Positions 22,795 to 34,499 of a stretch of 64,000 bases of DNA are shown here, in pieces. The notes under the pieces were generated by a model. That model saw nothing but the letters and a program-made list of their open reading frames with translations. It was not told where the DNA came from and did not search any database. Location of the stretch: the NCBI RefSeq assembly GCF_049306965.1, contig NC_133197.1:1822501-1886500 (forward strand), in the 5' to 3' direction. Origin of the DNA: Danio rerio. Taxonomy: Eukaryota > Chordata > Actinopteri > Cypriniformes > Danionidae. A program made the position numbers and the translations under genes. The first letter of the stretch is position 1. Each line of letters begins with the position of its first letter.

Positions 22795-23540
22795 ACCTGA
22801 TTGTGAAGGAGGAGGTGACTGAAGAACTGACTGAAGACATGAAGGACCACCTTATTGTTCATACAAATGAGAAGATACACTCCTGCTCTTGGTGTGGAAA
22901 GAGTTTTATACAGCAGTCGCATTTACGAAAACATCAGAGGATCCACACCGGAGAGAAACCGTGCACGTGTCCTCAGTGTGGCACGAGTTTCACACAATCG
23001 TCAAACCTTCTTCGACACATGCTGATCCACACTGGAGAGAAAACACACAAGTGTGATCAATGCGGGAAAACATTTTTCAGGCCTTCAGAGCTGACGATCC
23101 ATCTTAGAGTTCATACCAAGGAGAAGCCTTATTCATGCTCTGAGTGTGGAAAGAGTTTTACACGGCAGACACACTTAAAATCACATCAGAACGTCCACAC
23201 TGGCGTGAGAGAGTTTGTGTGCTTCATGTGTGAGAAGACTTTTATTAGAGCTGCGGAGTTAAAGCGTCACATGAGGACCCACACCGGAGAGAAACCGTAC
23301 GTGTGTTCACACTGCAACAAGAGATTCGGTCAATTAGGGGGTCTGAAAACACACGAGAGAATTCACACTGGAGAGAAACCCTACACATGTACTGAGTGTG
23401 GGAAGAGTTTCTCACAATTAGCAGGTCTTAATGAACACATGCTGATCCACACTGCAGAGAAAACACACAAGTGTGATCAATGCGGGAAATCATTTTTGAG
23501 GCCTTATGAGTTGAACAGACATCTTAGAGTTCATACATAG
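22795..23540 (+). CDS. Gene B exon 4: second FiNZ-like tail and eight fingers
   Basis: Opens with [19 protein letters not shown], a second version of the acidic tail with one SUMO-type VKEE motif, then eight fingers (contacts QSHK, QSNR, RSEI, RTHS, RAER, QGGT, QAGE, RYER) and a stop after HLRVHT. Spliced from exon 3 it completes a 389-residue protein; spliced directly from exon 2 it would give 266 residues with eight fingers. Fingers 1-5 are almost identical to gene C exon 4, while fingers 6-8 and the 3' flank match the end of gene A, so the exon looks mosaic. Linker TGVRE stands between fingers 4 and 5. Confidence 0.9.
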
Positions 23541-23671
23541 AACAAGTCTTTGTTAGTAAGAAGTTTTACACATCAACGCAATTCACCTTCCTGAAAACTC
23601 TTGTCTGCATTGTCAAAGTCAGATTTCACAGTTAAACTTGTGTATGTTGATGAATTCCAATCATTTGTTAA

Positions 23672-24914
23672 AGGGTCACGAAACACCAAAACACATGTGT
23701 TGAGCTGTTGACATTGGTATATGTGTCCCACACTGCTAAAAACACTATTAGGACACCTATATTTCACTAAAAAGTGTAAATTGGTTGTTTTTGCGTTATT
23801 TCAAGCAAATTCGTACTTCCTGTTTAAAACGAATTTTTAAAGCTGCGTCACGGTCATGACATAATAGCGTGTATTCCAGCGTGCAGACTGGACGTCTGTG
23901 CCAGAGTGAGTCTTATTACGTCTTACAGTGTGCTGCATTAATGCATGAGTAAGGCTTGGTTCAAACCAATCAGCGCGCTCTATTGTGCAACTTCATTAAT
24001 ATTCATTACTGTCACAGTGCTTAGACGACAGAGACGCCACGTTGTGTTGGCAAAACAAGCGTGAAGTGTTGCTTTTATAGTTTGCTGCAGTTCAGTTTTG
24101 TTTTCATTTTCTCTCTGTGAGAGCTCAGCTGGAGTCACGTGTGGATTAACAGTGTACGCGACGCTCAACAACAATAACTTACGTGTCTAAGGAGGAACAT
24201 TGTTTACCTGAGAGCTGTTCTCATCTGCAAACGCTGAGATCCGGATTCACTTGTAGTCTCCTCTTAATAAAGACGCGGCTCTAGTTGCTGGTGATTGTCC
24301 TGTCTCTACAGATTTGGTAAGTGAGCGACCAGTGCTCTTTATTTATTCAGTTTGTTCGTATCGAACTAAGTTAACTATTGCACCGAGTGTAAACATGTTA
24401 GCACCACAACCAAACTTTAACCTCGTGTAGGGTTTTTACCGCATTTAGTGACCGGAATAACACACGCGGCTTTCTGACACTACCTGCCGTGTGCATCTAA
24501 GTTTCCGGGAAATGCGGAGGGTTTTTCTCTCATTCGCCGTGCGGTATCAAACATTGCTTGAAAAATACACGCTTAGAGCAGTTCCTCAATCAAATATCTC
24601 GTTTGTCGGGAGGGACATGAATGAATTCCCTGAATGAAAGAGTCAAACTGCAGTTAAAGTCCAACATTTAATAATTTGGCAAATAATTCCACTACAGATG
24701 TCCATGTAAACACCATCACTTTCTCCCCTGCGTGTGTGGTTGTGTGTTTTGACTCTGAAAGTCAGCGCGTGCCCAAATAGACACTCCCACACCATGCCTC
24801 TTTTCTTCCTCCGACACTCCCCCCTAAACAGAGCTGGACACGCCCACTTTTCTGACTTTTTCCAAAGTAGAGGTGTGAAAACACCCTGCTGAAACGAGGG
24901 GGATTCATGGCCCT
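23672..24914 (-). mobile_element. TTAA-target (piggyBac-like) element, copy 2, inverted
   Basis: The ends AGGGTCACGAAAC and GATTCATGGCCCT are flanked by TTAA (23668-23671 and 24915-24918). It is 1243 bp, in opposite orientation to copy 1 (5773-6924), with no transposase. It fills nearly all the space between duplicated units B and C. Confidence 0.8.
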
Positions 24915-25041
24915 TTAATGGGACAACATCTAGCATAACTAGCATAATCCCCACCTGTGTAATCACATGTCCAGCTCTGCAGTGGAATATCCATTGGCTT
25001 GACTTCAGTATGTTTGGTAAATGCAGTTAATGCCTAAAAAT

Positions 25042-25378
25042 GTTGGTGGCTCAGTGGCTAGCATTGTCATCTGACAGCAAGAAGGTCGCTGGTTCGAGTC
25101 CCAGCTGGGTCAGTTGGCTTTTCTGTGAGGAGTTGCATGTTCTCCTCATCTTGGTGTGCTCCGGTTTCTCCCACAGTCCAAACACATGCGCTATATGGGA
25201 AATGAATGAACTAAATTGGCTGTAGTGTATGAGTGTGTTTGGGTGTTTCCCAGTACTGGGTTGTAGCCGGAAGGGCATCCGCTGTGTAAAACATATGCTG
25301 GAAAAGTTGGCGGTTCATTTTGCTGTGGCGACCCCTGATAAATAAGGGACTAAGCTGACGGAGAATTAATAAATGAAT
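25042..25378 (+). mobile_element. DANA SINE
   Basis: Complete-looking plus-strand copy with box B GGTTCGAGTCC and tail GACCCCTGATAAATAAGGGA, then AATTAATAAATGAATG. Ortholog by duplication of 17108-17445. Confidence 0.85.
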
Positions 25379-25613
25379 GTGTATTGCAATGCACTTTGCT
25401 AAATGCTAAATTGTATACTTTTATTTTTATTCCATTATTTTCTGTGTTTTTCTCCGATGTGTGAATAAACCTGGCAATAAAGCTATGATTCAGTTTCGAG
25501 TCTTTGGTTGTATTTGTAATGGCACACTGGCTTGCTGCCCTATATACAGTACACGACTACAGTGCTGGCTACTAGATTTTAAAGAAAAGTGTGTAAGGCA
25601 GTGTGGACTATGT

Positions 25614-25802
25614 CAGTGTTTCTCAACCACGTTCATTTGGTGAAGGATCACCAAATCTGCATGTTTTGGATATCTCCTTGGTCTGTCAGGTATTTCAGTC
25701 TCTGCTTATAAGCTGATAAACTGAGTCAGGTGTGTTTGGTTAGGAAGACATGGAGAATGTGCAGAGCTGGTGGTCCTCCAGGAACGTGGTTGAGAAACAC
25801 TG
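25614..25802. mobile_element. Small hAT-type element
   Basis: Inverted ends CAGTGTTTCTCAACCACGTT and AACGTGGTTGAGAAACACTG, 189 bp, no coding sequence. The partial equivalent in unit B is at about 18000-18116. Confidence 0.75.
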
Positions 25803-25819
25803 CACAATGCAAACATTTT

Positions 25820-26535
25820 CAACATTGGCTCATTCTGGAAATGTACTGCAATATACATTTCTGGAGAGCGACAAATACGTCCCAGGAGCTACTTTTTTTA
25901 GCAGTTTTTGTTATCATGAATCCACAAGAGGCCGCTGTGTACACTTTGATACCTCAAATTTCTCTTGCAAGTGCTGTTTGCGCCTGCTGTTCTTGCGTAA
26001 ATCTACCATAGGTTGCTGTCGACTGACTGACTTACTGACCAATCGACTGACCCACCCTTTCCCTTCCTTAATCCAACTGATGTTTTAAAATGCACAGATT
26101 AACCAGCACCCACCCACTTCCCTAAACCCAACCGACAGTGTTTTCAAAAGCAATCCAGAAAAAGAAAAGCCCTCGCGTCTGCCTGACTTTCACCATGTTT
26201 TCAGACTTTTCCACATTCTCACCCTGTTATTTACTTGTTTATTTTACTTTTTGGATTCTGTTTTTGTCTTACCCGCTTTATAGAAGCGTTTTTTCACTGG
26301 ACTCTGGGTAAACTCCTCTCTGTCTCTCAAGTTTGCCGATGTACATGGCGAGCCACTGGAAACTGGAAAGCCGTCCACACAGAGGTAAGCGGTCAGCTGG
26401 TAAGTGCAAAAAGGAATGTCATATCGCCCCCTAGAGTTTGTTTTAAAGACGTAAGGCAGCCATTCATACATCTGGCTAAGTAATTCGCGATCTCCAGAAA
26501 TGTATATAGGGCTAAGTTTTTAGAATAAGCCTGTT
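25820..26535. mobile_element. hAT-type element related to 8742-9464
   Basis: Left end CAACATTGGCTCATTCTGGA, right end AAGTTTTTAGAATAAGCCTG. Shares interior blocks with 18136-18860, its counterpart in unit B. Confidence 0.7.
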
Positions 26536-26969
26536 AAACATTTTTCAAAAAGTTGTGCGATACAAGGTTGTAACATGAAATGCTCGCACTGAATGTTATT
26601 GTAGCACAGCTACTCAAATTGTTACATTTACAAATACATGTCTCAACCAAAAAATAAATGTATTTATAATTATTACAAAGCGTTTAACAGTATGATGTAA
26701 TGTACAAATAATGCATTATATTTCAATTAATGTATTACGATAGTATTTAGAGCTATTTATAATATCTTGCACTGTATTATAAAGTACATTTCAACATTGG
26801 TAATCCGTTTAGCTTAAATTACATTGGAGTGATCCACATATATGGTGCGTTTGGTCGTCGACATGCGTATCTAATGTATTTGATCTTAATTACAAACGGG
26901 AATATACTTTCATTTTAGGATATCGCTTAGATTTAAGGAAAGAGCTGTATGCTAATTGTGTTATGCTAT

Positions 26970-27470
26970 TGTGGAAATATAAATTTATATAATCTATATA
27001 TAACTGAAAAGTTGTTTTTAGGGTGTCTTGGTACCAAAATGTCTTGGTTTCCTGAACTCTGACTGTCTCCAAAGGAATGCAAATGCAAAGTCGGTCAACT
27101 GGTCAGACGGTTTCTGTCTCCAGAACATCATTTGCGCACTGTTTTCATCCACTCTGCAGATTTACATGCTGATGAGATCAGGCATGAAAAGGCAAGTTAC
27201 CCTGCTGACTCCAAAACTGAATTTGCATGCTTGGTTTAGCCTTCCCTCCTCCTAAGAACAAAATATAGACATGACATCTCTGCCTTAATTCAGACTTGTG
27301 ATAAAACTCGCAGACTGCAGACCTCCAGTAGGCTCCTGCAGACACGTGGACTTCTTAAAGACGCTGTATGACTGCAGATTAACCAACACGACTCAATAAA
27401 AGAAATTCTGCTTGTTTTCGAGTCTCCTGGACTGGGTTCTCTCTATTCACTCATTTATTTTTTTACAACA
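26970..27470 (+). mobile_element. Solo LTR-like fossil (ERV-like)
   Basis: Starts TGTGGAAATATAAATTTATA, carries AATAAA near 27397, and ends TTTTACAACA. It matches the fragment at 14844-15267. No internal region is adjacent. It is absent from the matching place in unit B, so it inserted after the B/C duplication or was lost from B. Confidence 0.6.
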
Positions 27471-27596
27471 CTTCTAACAAATCTAATGCTTTACAAAAAA
27501 ATGCACCTTTAATCTTAATCATCAGATGCGGACATCAGATTTCAGCATCAGTAGTAGGTCACCTGGGAATTTCAGACATACAGAAAATGTCTGTAT

Positions 27597-28045
27597 TTAT
27601 TCATTCATTCATTTTCTTTAGGCTATAGTCCATGTATTCATCACATGTGGAGGGGTCACCACAGTGAAATGAACCGCCAGCTTATCCAACATATATTTTA
27701 CACAGCTGAGCCCTTCCAGCTGTAACCCAGTACTGGGAAACACCCATAAACACTCATACACTACGGCCAATTTAGTTCTTCAATTCCCCTACAGCACATG
27801 TGTTTGGACTGTGGGGGAAACCAGAGCACACCAAGATGAGGAGAACATGCAACTCCTCACAGAAAAGCCAACTGAACCAGCTGGGACTCGAACCAGCGAC
27901 CTTCTTGCTGTCTGATGATGGAGGGAACCCACTTCAGAACATGCAAACTCCACACTGAAACGCCAACTGACCCAGCCGAGGCTCGAACCAGCAAACTTCT
28001 TGCTGTGAGGCAACAGTTCTAACCACTGAGCCACTGGGTCACCCG
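27597..28045 (-). mobile_element. DANA SINEs, composite
   Basis: Minus-strand DANA from the ATTCATTCATTCATTTTC tail to a head (CGACCTTCTTGCTGTCTGAT, about 27915). It is joined to a second DANA head fragment (GAACATGCAAACTCCACACT to CCACTGGGTCACCC). This is two insertions or one rearranged copy. Confidence 0.8.
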
Positions 28046-28261
28046 CTTTGTGTACTATTCATAGTATATATGTCACATACTGCGAATATAGCATGAGTTG
28101 GAGCTTGTGTACTGATTTCAGTTGTATTTAACAGATTCTGGAAAATATAGTACTGCATGCATATAGAACATTTGCGTACTAAGAACAAAATACACTGAAT
28201 ACTGTAGTACAGTAAGAGTAGTTTGATGGTATGGCATTTCCAACACAGCCTTTAATGCTTC

Positions 28262-28352
28262 ACACTCCAGTCCGGTAGGTGTCGGTAGTGCACCTTTTTG
28301 TTGGTTTGCCTGCCGCCGCAAAACAACGAGATGAAGAGTCTTCAGAGCTGAG
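28262..28352 (+). promoter_or_regulatory. Gene C promoter (variant) and exon 1
   Basis: Nearly identical to the gene B promoter (TCCAGTCCGGTAGGTGTCGG, TGCCTGCCGCCGCAAAACAA) and without the CRE block. The exon ends GAGCTGAG at 28352 before gtgagt. The conserved intron block continues to about 28520. Confidence 0.7.
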
Positions 28353-28519
28353 GTGAGTCGTTGACGCTTTTTCTCGTGTTTACACAACAATTAAACACAC
28401 TTTACAGTTTATTAAAGCGACAATCTGCGACTAGTTTCTGCATTGAGTTCACCTCTATCTGTGTGTCTGCTGACCAAAACAATACAGCAGGCAGAGAGCA
28501 GCTCTGAGACAACATGAGT

Positions 28520-29122
28520 GAATGTGTTTGTTTACAGTGTTTGTTTGATTTAATCACCGTTTGTGTTCGTAATATCGCAAAGTATGATCTGTAAAGGGAA
28601 TTATGGGAATCTACTGTGGCAGATATATGAAGTTTGAAGCAGAAAACAATCAAGTAATAGTTTATGGTGCGCTTCATTTTCAAAAGTTTAAGAAATCCCA
28701 GTTTCTGTGCATAGATGGGCTAATGCTAACTAGCAAATAATTTTTTTAGGAATAAATGCTTGGCATTTAAACTAGATGTTGATATAAATGCAATTTAAGT
28801 AATTACAATATCAATGATCGTGTCCTGCAAATCCCAGTATATAATAAGCTAATCTGATCCTGAATGGCTTTTAATTTAGTTTTATTATGAGGTTCAGTAA
28901 TATTATTAGAGCTGCTAAAATCCTCTTTTTTCATGTCAAGAGTTCCTGTTTTTCCATCATTCATTACATTGATGTACTACAAACTTCCACAATAAGTTAA
29001 TGTTATTGGTGTAACCCGACTTAAGCAAATCAAATATTGTATCACAAGATATAACATCATAATGTGTTTTTTTCCTCAATCAGTGTAAATAAATCAGATT
29101 TCTCTTGTTTCTTCTCCTGAAG
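28520..29122 (+). other. Gene C intron 1
   Basis: Follows gene B intron 1 in outline but is shorter. It ends TTTCTTCTCCTGAAG before exon 2. No other feature seen. Confidence 0.5.
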
Positions 29123-29177
29123 CTCTGCCGCCATCAGTGAAAGACAAAGACAGAGTTTATTGAAGGACAGTGAGAAG

Positions 29178-29232
29178 ATGAGTGATCCAGAACCCTGCAG
29201 AATTAAACAGGAAGAGACTGAAGAACTAATAG
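29178..29232 (+). CDS. Gene C exon 2: start codon and FiNZ N-terminus
   Basis: Exon 29123-29232. Codes MSDPEPCRIKQEETEELI plus one base, identical to B. Donor GTTTGT. Confidence 0.9.
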
Positions 29233-29296
29233 GTTTGTGTTTATTTATTACTCTTCAATAATGAGGCTGATGTACAGTCAGATTGTTAATCTTTAC

Positions 29297-31746
29297 CAGG
29301 GGTGTTGCTAGACATAAATCTACTAGGGCATGGCCCCCCTTAAGATCCCCCAACCCCCAGTTTATTTTAAAATATTTAATACAAACAAATATAAATATAT
29401 TATTAGTCTATTTTTTGTCGTAATAATTTATATTTATTCTAAATACAAACATTATTATTAATGTACAATTACTGTTCTAAATAAATAACAGAAACCAACC
29501 CTAAATGTAACTCACTGTAAAGACACAACTGTAGTGATATGCTAAGATCACTTAAGAAATCTCTTGCATGAATATTAATTATGACAATTTAGTAGAATAC
29601 AAAACAATGTGTTTTCTAGAGTTATCTGTTGTCTTATGCGGTGTTCACACCAGACGCGGAACGCATGGATAAATTGCGCTACTTGCACGTAAATAGCCGC
29701 ATGGACATTTGCGTTTACTCGCTTCATATGCGCGTCAAACCCCGCTTCATTCGCGCGTCAAATTCCCTTAAGAACAGAAGCGGATTCGCGTGATGGGCAG
29801 GGCTTTTGTCTGCCCTGTGACTGTAGCTTCGTTGCTAAAAGGCTAACATGGATTTTATGAAGAAAACAGCGTCGATATGTTTAGGGTCCTGTCTGAGTCC
29901 ACTACATGCTTTCAGAGGTGCATCCAGCTCTGTGAGCTCATAAATTCCTCCAGAAACTGAACCTGGATAACGGAGGCTTTCAGCGGTGCTTCTGACTGAG
30001 CCCAGCCCAGTTTGATGACTTGTTGTCGGTGTCACCTGGAGGATTTCCCCCGGGACACCATCAACAGGTTCTACGTCACAATCACGCCCCCACAAGAGCA
30101 AGCTTCTGATTGGTTAATGCGGTGCGAATGTCCGCTAAAGTTCAGATTTTCGAACTTGAGAGATTCGCGCAAACGCTCAATAAGCGTGTCAAACGCGCAA
30201 AACGCTCAATTTGCCCCGCGCCATTCGCGCGTATCGCACTATTCGCACCACGCCATTCGAGGGTATCGCACTATTCGCACCGCGCCACAAGATGTCTATT
30301 TGCACGTTTGCATTGACGCAGCATCAGGCCCAACAAATTAATGTTATTAAGTCTTTCCTCCCTGACTCACCATCCCTCTTTTCAGCGTCATAGCCATGCT
30401 TTGCCAAAATAAGATCATCATCATCATATTTTTTCAACTTTAGGGGCCCTATCATACACCCGGCGCAATAAAAGGCGCAAGACATGAATGGGTATGATTT
30501 GTTGCTATTTTCAGACCAGCACAAGCCTAATTTCATGTGTTGCGCCACGTTGATTAAATAGCAAATCCATTTGCGGCACTTTGTGGACTCATGGGTGAGC
30601 TGGTCTATAAAGGAGGTGTGTTAAGTGCATTGTTGGAGCGATTTTGAGGAACTGAAATAGGCCGCACCATTGACCAACTAAACGCTGCTCTAAAGTCCAG
30701 CACAGAGCACGTTAGTTATGCGCCTATGCATGTTCAAACACTTACCCATTGCTTAATACACACAGGATGAACAGCAAAACACAAATATCTTTACAGATGA
30801 AAGAGAATTAAAGGATTAAATTGTTACAAAAATGGTTATTTTCTACATCAATATAAACACCACTGCCTTCATGCCTTCGTCACCTCGGGGTCTTTTCTTA
30901 GTTTATTCATGACTATTTGCATTTTTTAATGTTATTATTATTATTATTACCATCTGTGTGGTTTTGGAGACGTCTGCATAACCACATGTGGATATGAGCA
31001 GGACGTGTGTTTATATAAATCTCAGTTTTTTGACCACACTTCATTTTTATTGTTCATTTATTCCTTTGCTGGAGATTAGAACTGAATTTAGAAATAGTTT
31101 GGAAACAAATCTTTGCGTTTAACAAACTAAGTTAATTATGTGGGCTAATGGATGTCTTCAGTCGAGTGAGTGTCTACAGTTTTCTTACTCCACCAAAGTA
31201 AAGAGTAAAAGTAAAGAGGCTGAATGGAGGAGGCTCGTTCTTTATCCTCGCGCTGCAGATGCTCTGTTTAACTGTTTTCTCGCTAGTAAAGCGTTCAGTT
31301 TATCCACTTACAAAGTCACCATGTAAATAGCAGACTCTTAAAGGGAATGGGAGATTCCTGCATAAAAGGCTGTTACTCTGGTTTCACAAAGCATGAGCTC
31401 CACATATTTTATCAGCGTGCGTGTAAACAACCGGGATCCACACCGAGAGCGGAAGCGGCACATGTTAGGTGCACAGGAATGATTTTCTGCACGCATACAT
31501 CAGTTTGTTTTCAAGTAAACTACAGTACATTGCTTTCACCAGCGTTGTTTCGGTTGCACATAGAGAATAAAGGGGCGCGCTCCATCGGAAATAACGAACA
31601 TGATGGCAAATGTGAAATGGCCCCTAACATCTTTATTTATACATCTTTATTACCACTCTAAATTAATACACTTGCATGAAGTAAATCATATCTCAAATTT
31701 TTACTGGGGCATGTGCTCCAGTAACTGGGGTCTGGCGATACCCCTG
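29297..31746. mobile_element. Large hAT-type element with inner insertions
   Basis: The ends CAGGGGTGTTGCTAGACATA and GTCTGGCGATACCCCTG are flanked by a perfect 8-bp duplication ATCTTTAC (29289-29296 and 31747-31754). It is 2450 bp. Blocks inside look like later insertions: a CpG-rich stretch from about 29638 (GCGGTGTTCACACCAGACGC) to 30330, and another from about 30443 (GGGGCCCTATCATACACCCG). No intact transposase. It lies in gene C intron 2; a relative without these inserts is at about 38770-39600. Confidence 0.85.
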
Positions 31747-31819
31747 ATCTTTACAAATTTGTGATTGTTGTATCTTGTTAAAAACTCGCCTCTTAAAATG
31801 TTACTTTCTTATTTTTTAG

Positions 31820-32182
31820 ATGTGATTGTGAAGGAGGAGAGTGAAGAACTGAGTGAAGATGAGGAGAAACATTATGTCAAAAGTGAAACTGAGACAAATG
31901 CAGAACACAGTATCTTAATGGAAAGCACAGCAGTGAAAGGTTTCGTCTGCACTCAGTGTGGAAAGAGTTTCAAGCACAAATACACTCTCAACGTCCACAT
32001 GAAGATCCACACTGGAGAGAAACGCTACAAGTGTTCACACTGCGAGAAGAGCTTCATTCATTCAGGACAACTGAAACAGCACCAGAGGACTCACAGCAGA
32101 GAGAAATCTTTTCACTGCACTGCTTGTGGGAAGAGTTTTAAACATTTGTGTTCACTGCGAAAACATGCAATGAAGCTTCACA
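31820..32182 (+). CDS. Gene C exon 3: FiNZ tail and three fingers
   Basis: Acceptor TATTTTTTAG, then [19 protein letters not shown] with VKEE and VKSE, and three fingers (contacts HYTV, HGQQ, HCSK; the last again H-x4-H). As in gene B, an exact donor (CACA/GTAAGT, 32182/32183) precedes a TAA at 32188-32190 and leaves phase 1. Joined to exon 4 it makes Asn where B has Asp. The spliced protein would be 370 residues with 10 fingers; unspliced, a three-finger protein. Two of the three fingers differ from B at contact positions, more than in the shared part of exon 4. Confidence 0.85.
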
Positions 32183-32324
32183 GTAAGTAAATCATACAAA
32201 GTTCCAGGGCTCCATTAAAGGGACATTTTTAGATGCTCGGTGTAGCATATCAATGTAAATAAAATACCATGAAAAAACTCTACCCAGCAGCTTTTTCACA
32301 ACCAGAACAGAATTTAAAAAATTG

Positions 32325-33150
32325 CCACAGTTTGTTCAGTATTTCTGGATTTAGTTTCAGTTTGTTCAGTATTACTGTATTTGAAAGGGGTCTGGATGGA
32401 GACCTGATGCAGTGCAATCTGAGCTGCATCCAATGCTTTTTAATGCGCTCACCTAACCCTACCCATCACAATGACATTACTCACTCTATTGAGTGCATTG
32501 TGTCTGAGATTGCATGGCTGAATGATGCAATCTCAGCTTGCATCATAAAGGCTGCATCCAGATACTATTGCTAGATTCAGTTTCAGTTTGTTCAGTGTTA
32601 CTGGATTTAGCCTCAGTTTGTTCAGTATTACTGGATTTAGTTTCAGTTTGTTTAGTATTACTGGATTTAGCCTCAGTTTGTTCAGTGTTACTGGATTTAG
32701 CCTCAGTTTGTTCAGTATTACTGGATTTAGTTTCAGTTTGTTCAGTATTACTGGATTTAGCCTCAGTTTGTTCAGTATTACTGGATTTAGTTTCAGTTTG
32801 TTCAGTATTACTGGATTTAGCCTCAGTTTGTTCAGTATTACTGGATTTAGCCTCAGTTTGTTTAGTATTACTGGATTTAGCCTCAGTTTGTTCAGTGTTA
32901 CTGGATTTAGCCTCAGTTTGTTCAGTATTACTGGATTTAGTTTCAGTTTGTTCAGTATTACTGGATTTAGCCTCAGTTTGTTCAGTATTACTGGATTTAG
33001 TTTCAGTTTGTTCAGTATTACTGGATTTAGCCTCAGTTTGTTTAGTACTTCTGGATTAAGTATCAGTTTGTTAAGTATTTGTTTAGTATTTCTCATTTTG
33101 TTCAGAATTTCAGGATTTAGCTTCAGTTTGTTTGGTATTAGTTTTTGGTA
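32325..33150 (+). repeat. 30-bp intronic minisatellite in gene C
   Basis: Same unit as 21660-22310, with TTTCAG and CCTCAG types interspersed. Sixteen regular units fill 32581-33060. Two earlier units (32325-32385) are cut off by about 195 bp of unrelated DNA (32386-32580), and degenerate units follow to about 33150. Confidence 0.95.
32386..32580. mobile_element. Small insertion inside the minisatellite
   Basis: Unique DNA between repeat units, with inverted ends GTCTGGATG / CATCCAGATAC and inner inverted pieces (GCAATCTGAGCTGCATCC, GATGCAATCTCAGCTTGCAT). Probably a miniature terminal-inverted-repeat element; no family assigned. Confidence 0.5.
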
Positions 33151-33694
33151 TTAGTTTGGTATTGTTCTTATATTATTGTTGAGGCATGTTAATGTGAGCA
33201 AAACTACAGATTGTTTATTTTTGCTGTGAGGAGTCTTTTCAGAACGTGAGTTAATAAATGTGTCACGGATATATGACGTCAAACTCCTGATGACTTATCT
33301 TACGTTTCTGAGTTTGGCGCGTCTTCATTGTCTTACAGTGTGACATGGGTATGATTATTAAAAATTGCACCGTGTGAGCCGGACTTTACAGTCAAGTCTT
33401 GTATGGACACCTGGCAGTGACATTGAATCCAAAATGGTGTAAATGCTTTCACTTGTTACTGTTTAAACTCAATAAGTGGAGCATGAACTGCACAGGTTTA
33501 ATGTTTAATGTGTGAAGTGTTGGATGTGTAACGCACAGCCTACAGCAGAGCTAATCCTTTAATGATGTTCATGCTTAATCAACTACATTGATTAAAAAGG
33601 TTTTCGACAGTTAATCGATTGTTGATTAGAGAGTTGCGTGCCTAATTTACAACTCTTTCTTAAAACGTAACTCTGTTTCTTTATTAAATTTCAG

Positions 33695-34389
33695 ACCTGA
33701 TTGTGAAGGAGGAGGAGACTGAAGAACTGACTGAAGACATGAAGGACCACCTTATTGTTCATACAAATGAGAAGATACACTCCTGCTCTTGGTGTGGAAA
33801 GAGTTTCATACAGCAGTCGCATTTACGAAAACATCAGAGGATCCACACCGGAGAGAAACCGTGCACGTGTCCTCAGTGTGGCACGAGTTTCACACAATCG
33901 TCAAACCTTCTTCGACACATGCTGATCCACACTGGAGAGAAAACACACAAGTGTGATCAATGCGGGAAAACATTTTTCAGGCCTTCAGAGCTGACCATCC
34001 ATCTTAGAGTTCATACCAAGGAGAAGCCTTATTCTTGCTCTGAGTGTGGAAAGAGTTTTACACGGCAGACACACTTAAAATCACATCAGAACGTCCACAC
34101 TGGCGTGAGAGAGTTTGTGTGCTTCATGTGTGAGAAGACTTTTATTAGAGCTGCGGAGTTAAAGCGTCACATGAGGACCCACACCGGAGAGAAACCGTAC
34201 GTGTGTTCACACTGCAACAAGAGATTCGCTCGGTCGGGTGATCTGAAAATACATGAGATGATCCACACTGCAGAGAAACCCTACACATGTACTGAGTGTG
34301 GCAAGAGCTTCACTAGAATATTATACATTTACAAACACATGAAGAGCCACACTGGAGAGAAAACAAACACGTTCGATCAATTATGCTGA
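33695..34389 (+). CDS. Gene C exon 4: second FiNZ-like tail and seven fingers
   Basis: [19 protein letters not shown], then seven fingers (contacts QSHK, QSNR, RSEI, RTHS, RAER, RGDI, RLYK). Finger 7 has Ile in place of the usual Leu at helix position 4. After HTGEKT the next finger is unrecognisable (NTFDQLC, stop). Fingers 1-5 share contacts with gene B, and the two genes part from finger 6 on. It completes a 370-residue protein with exons 2 and 3. Confidence 0.9.
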
Positions 34390-34499
34390 ACATTTCTGGT
34401 GGCTGAAGGATCATATTCAATTTCATGTAAAGCTACATTGATTTCCTTTGCTAGTAAAGAGTTTTACATCAGATTTCACTGTAAAAAGTGTGTATCCTA

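Noticed and set aside
17151-28045. Several 60-95-codon open frames with VAQWLALSPHSKKVAGSSLG-like sequence on either strand
   Set aside because: These are the usual false translations of the DANA tRNA-like head.
32533-33154. Open frames of 173-188 codons on both strands in the gene C minisatellite
   Set aside because: Repeat-derived; open in several frames at once with no domain, and intronic by the splice signals around it.
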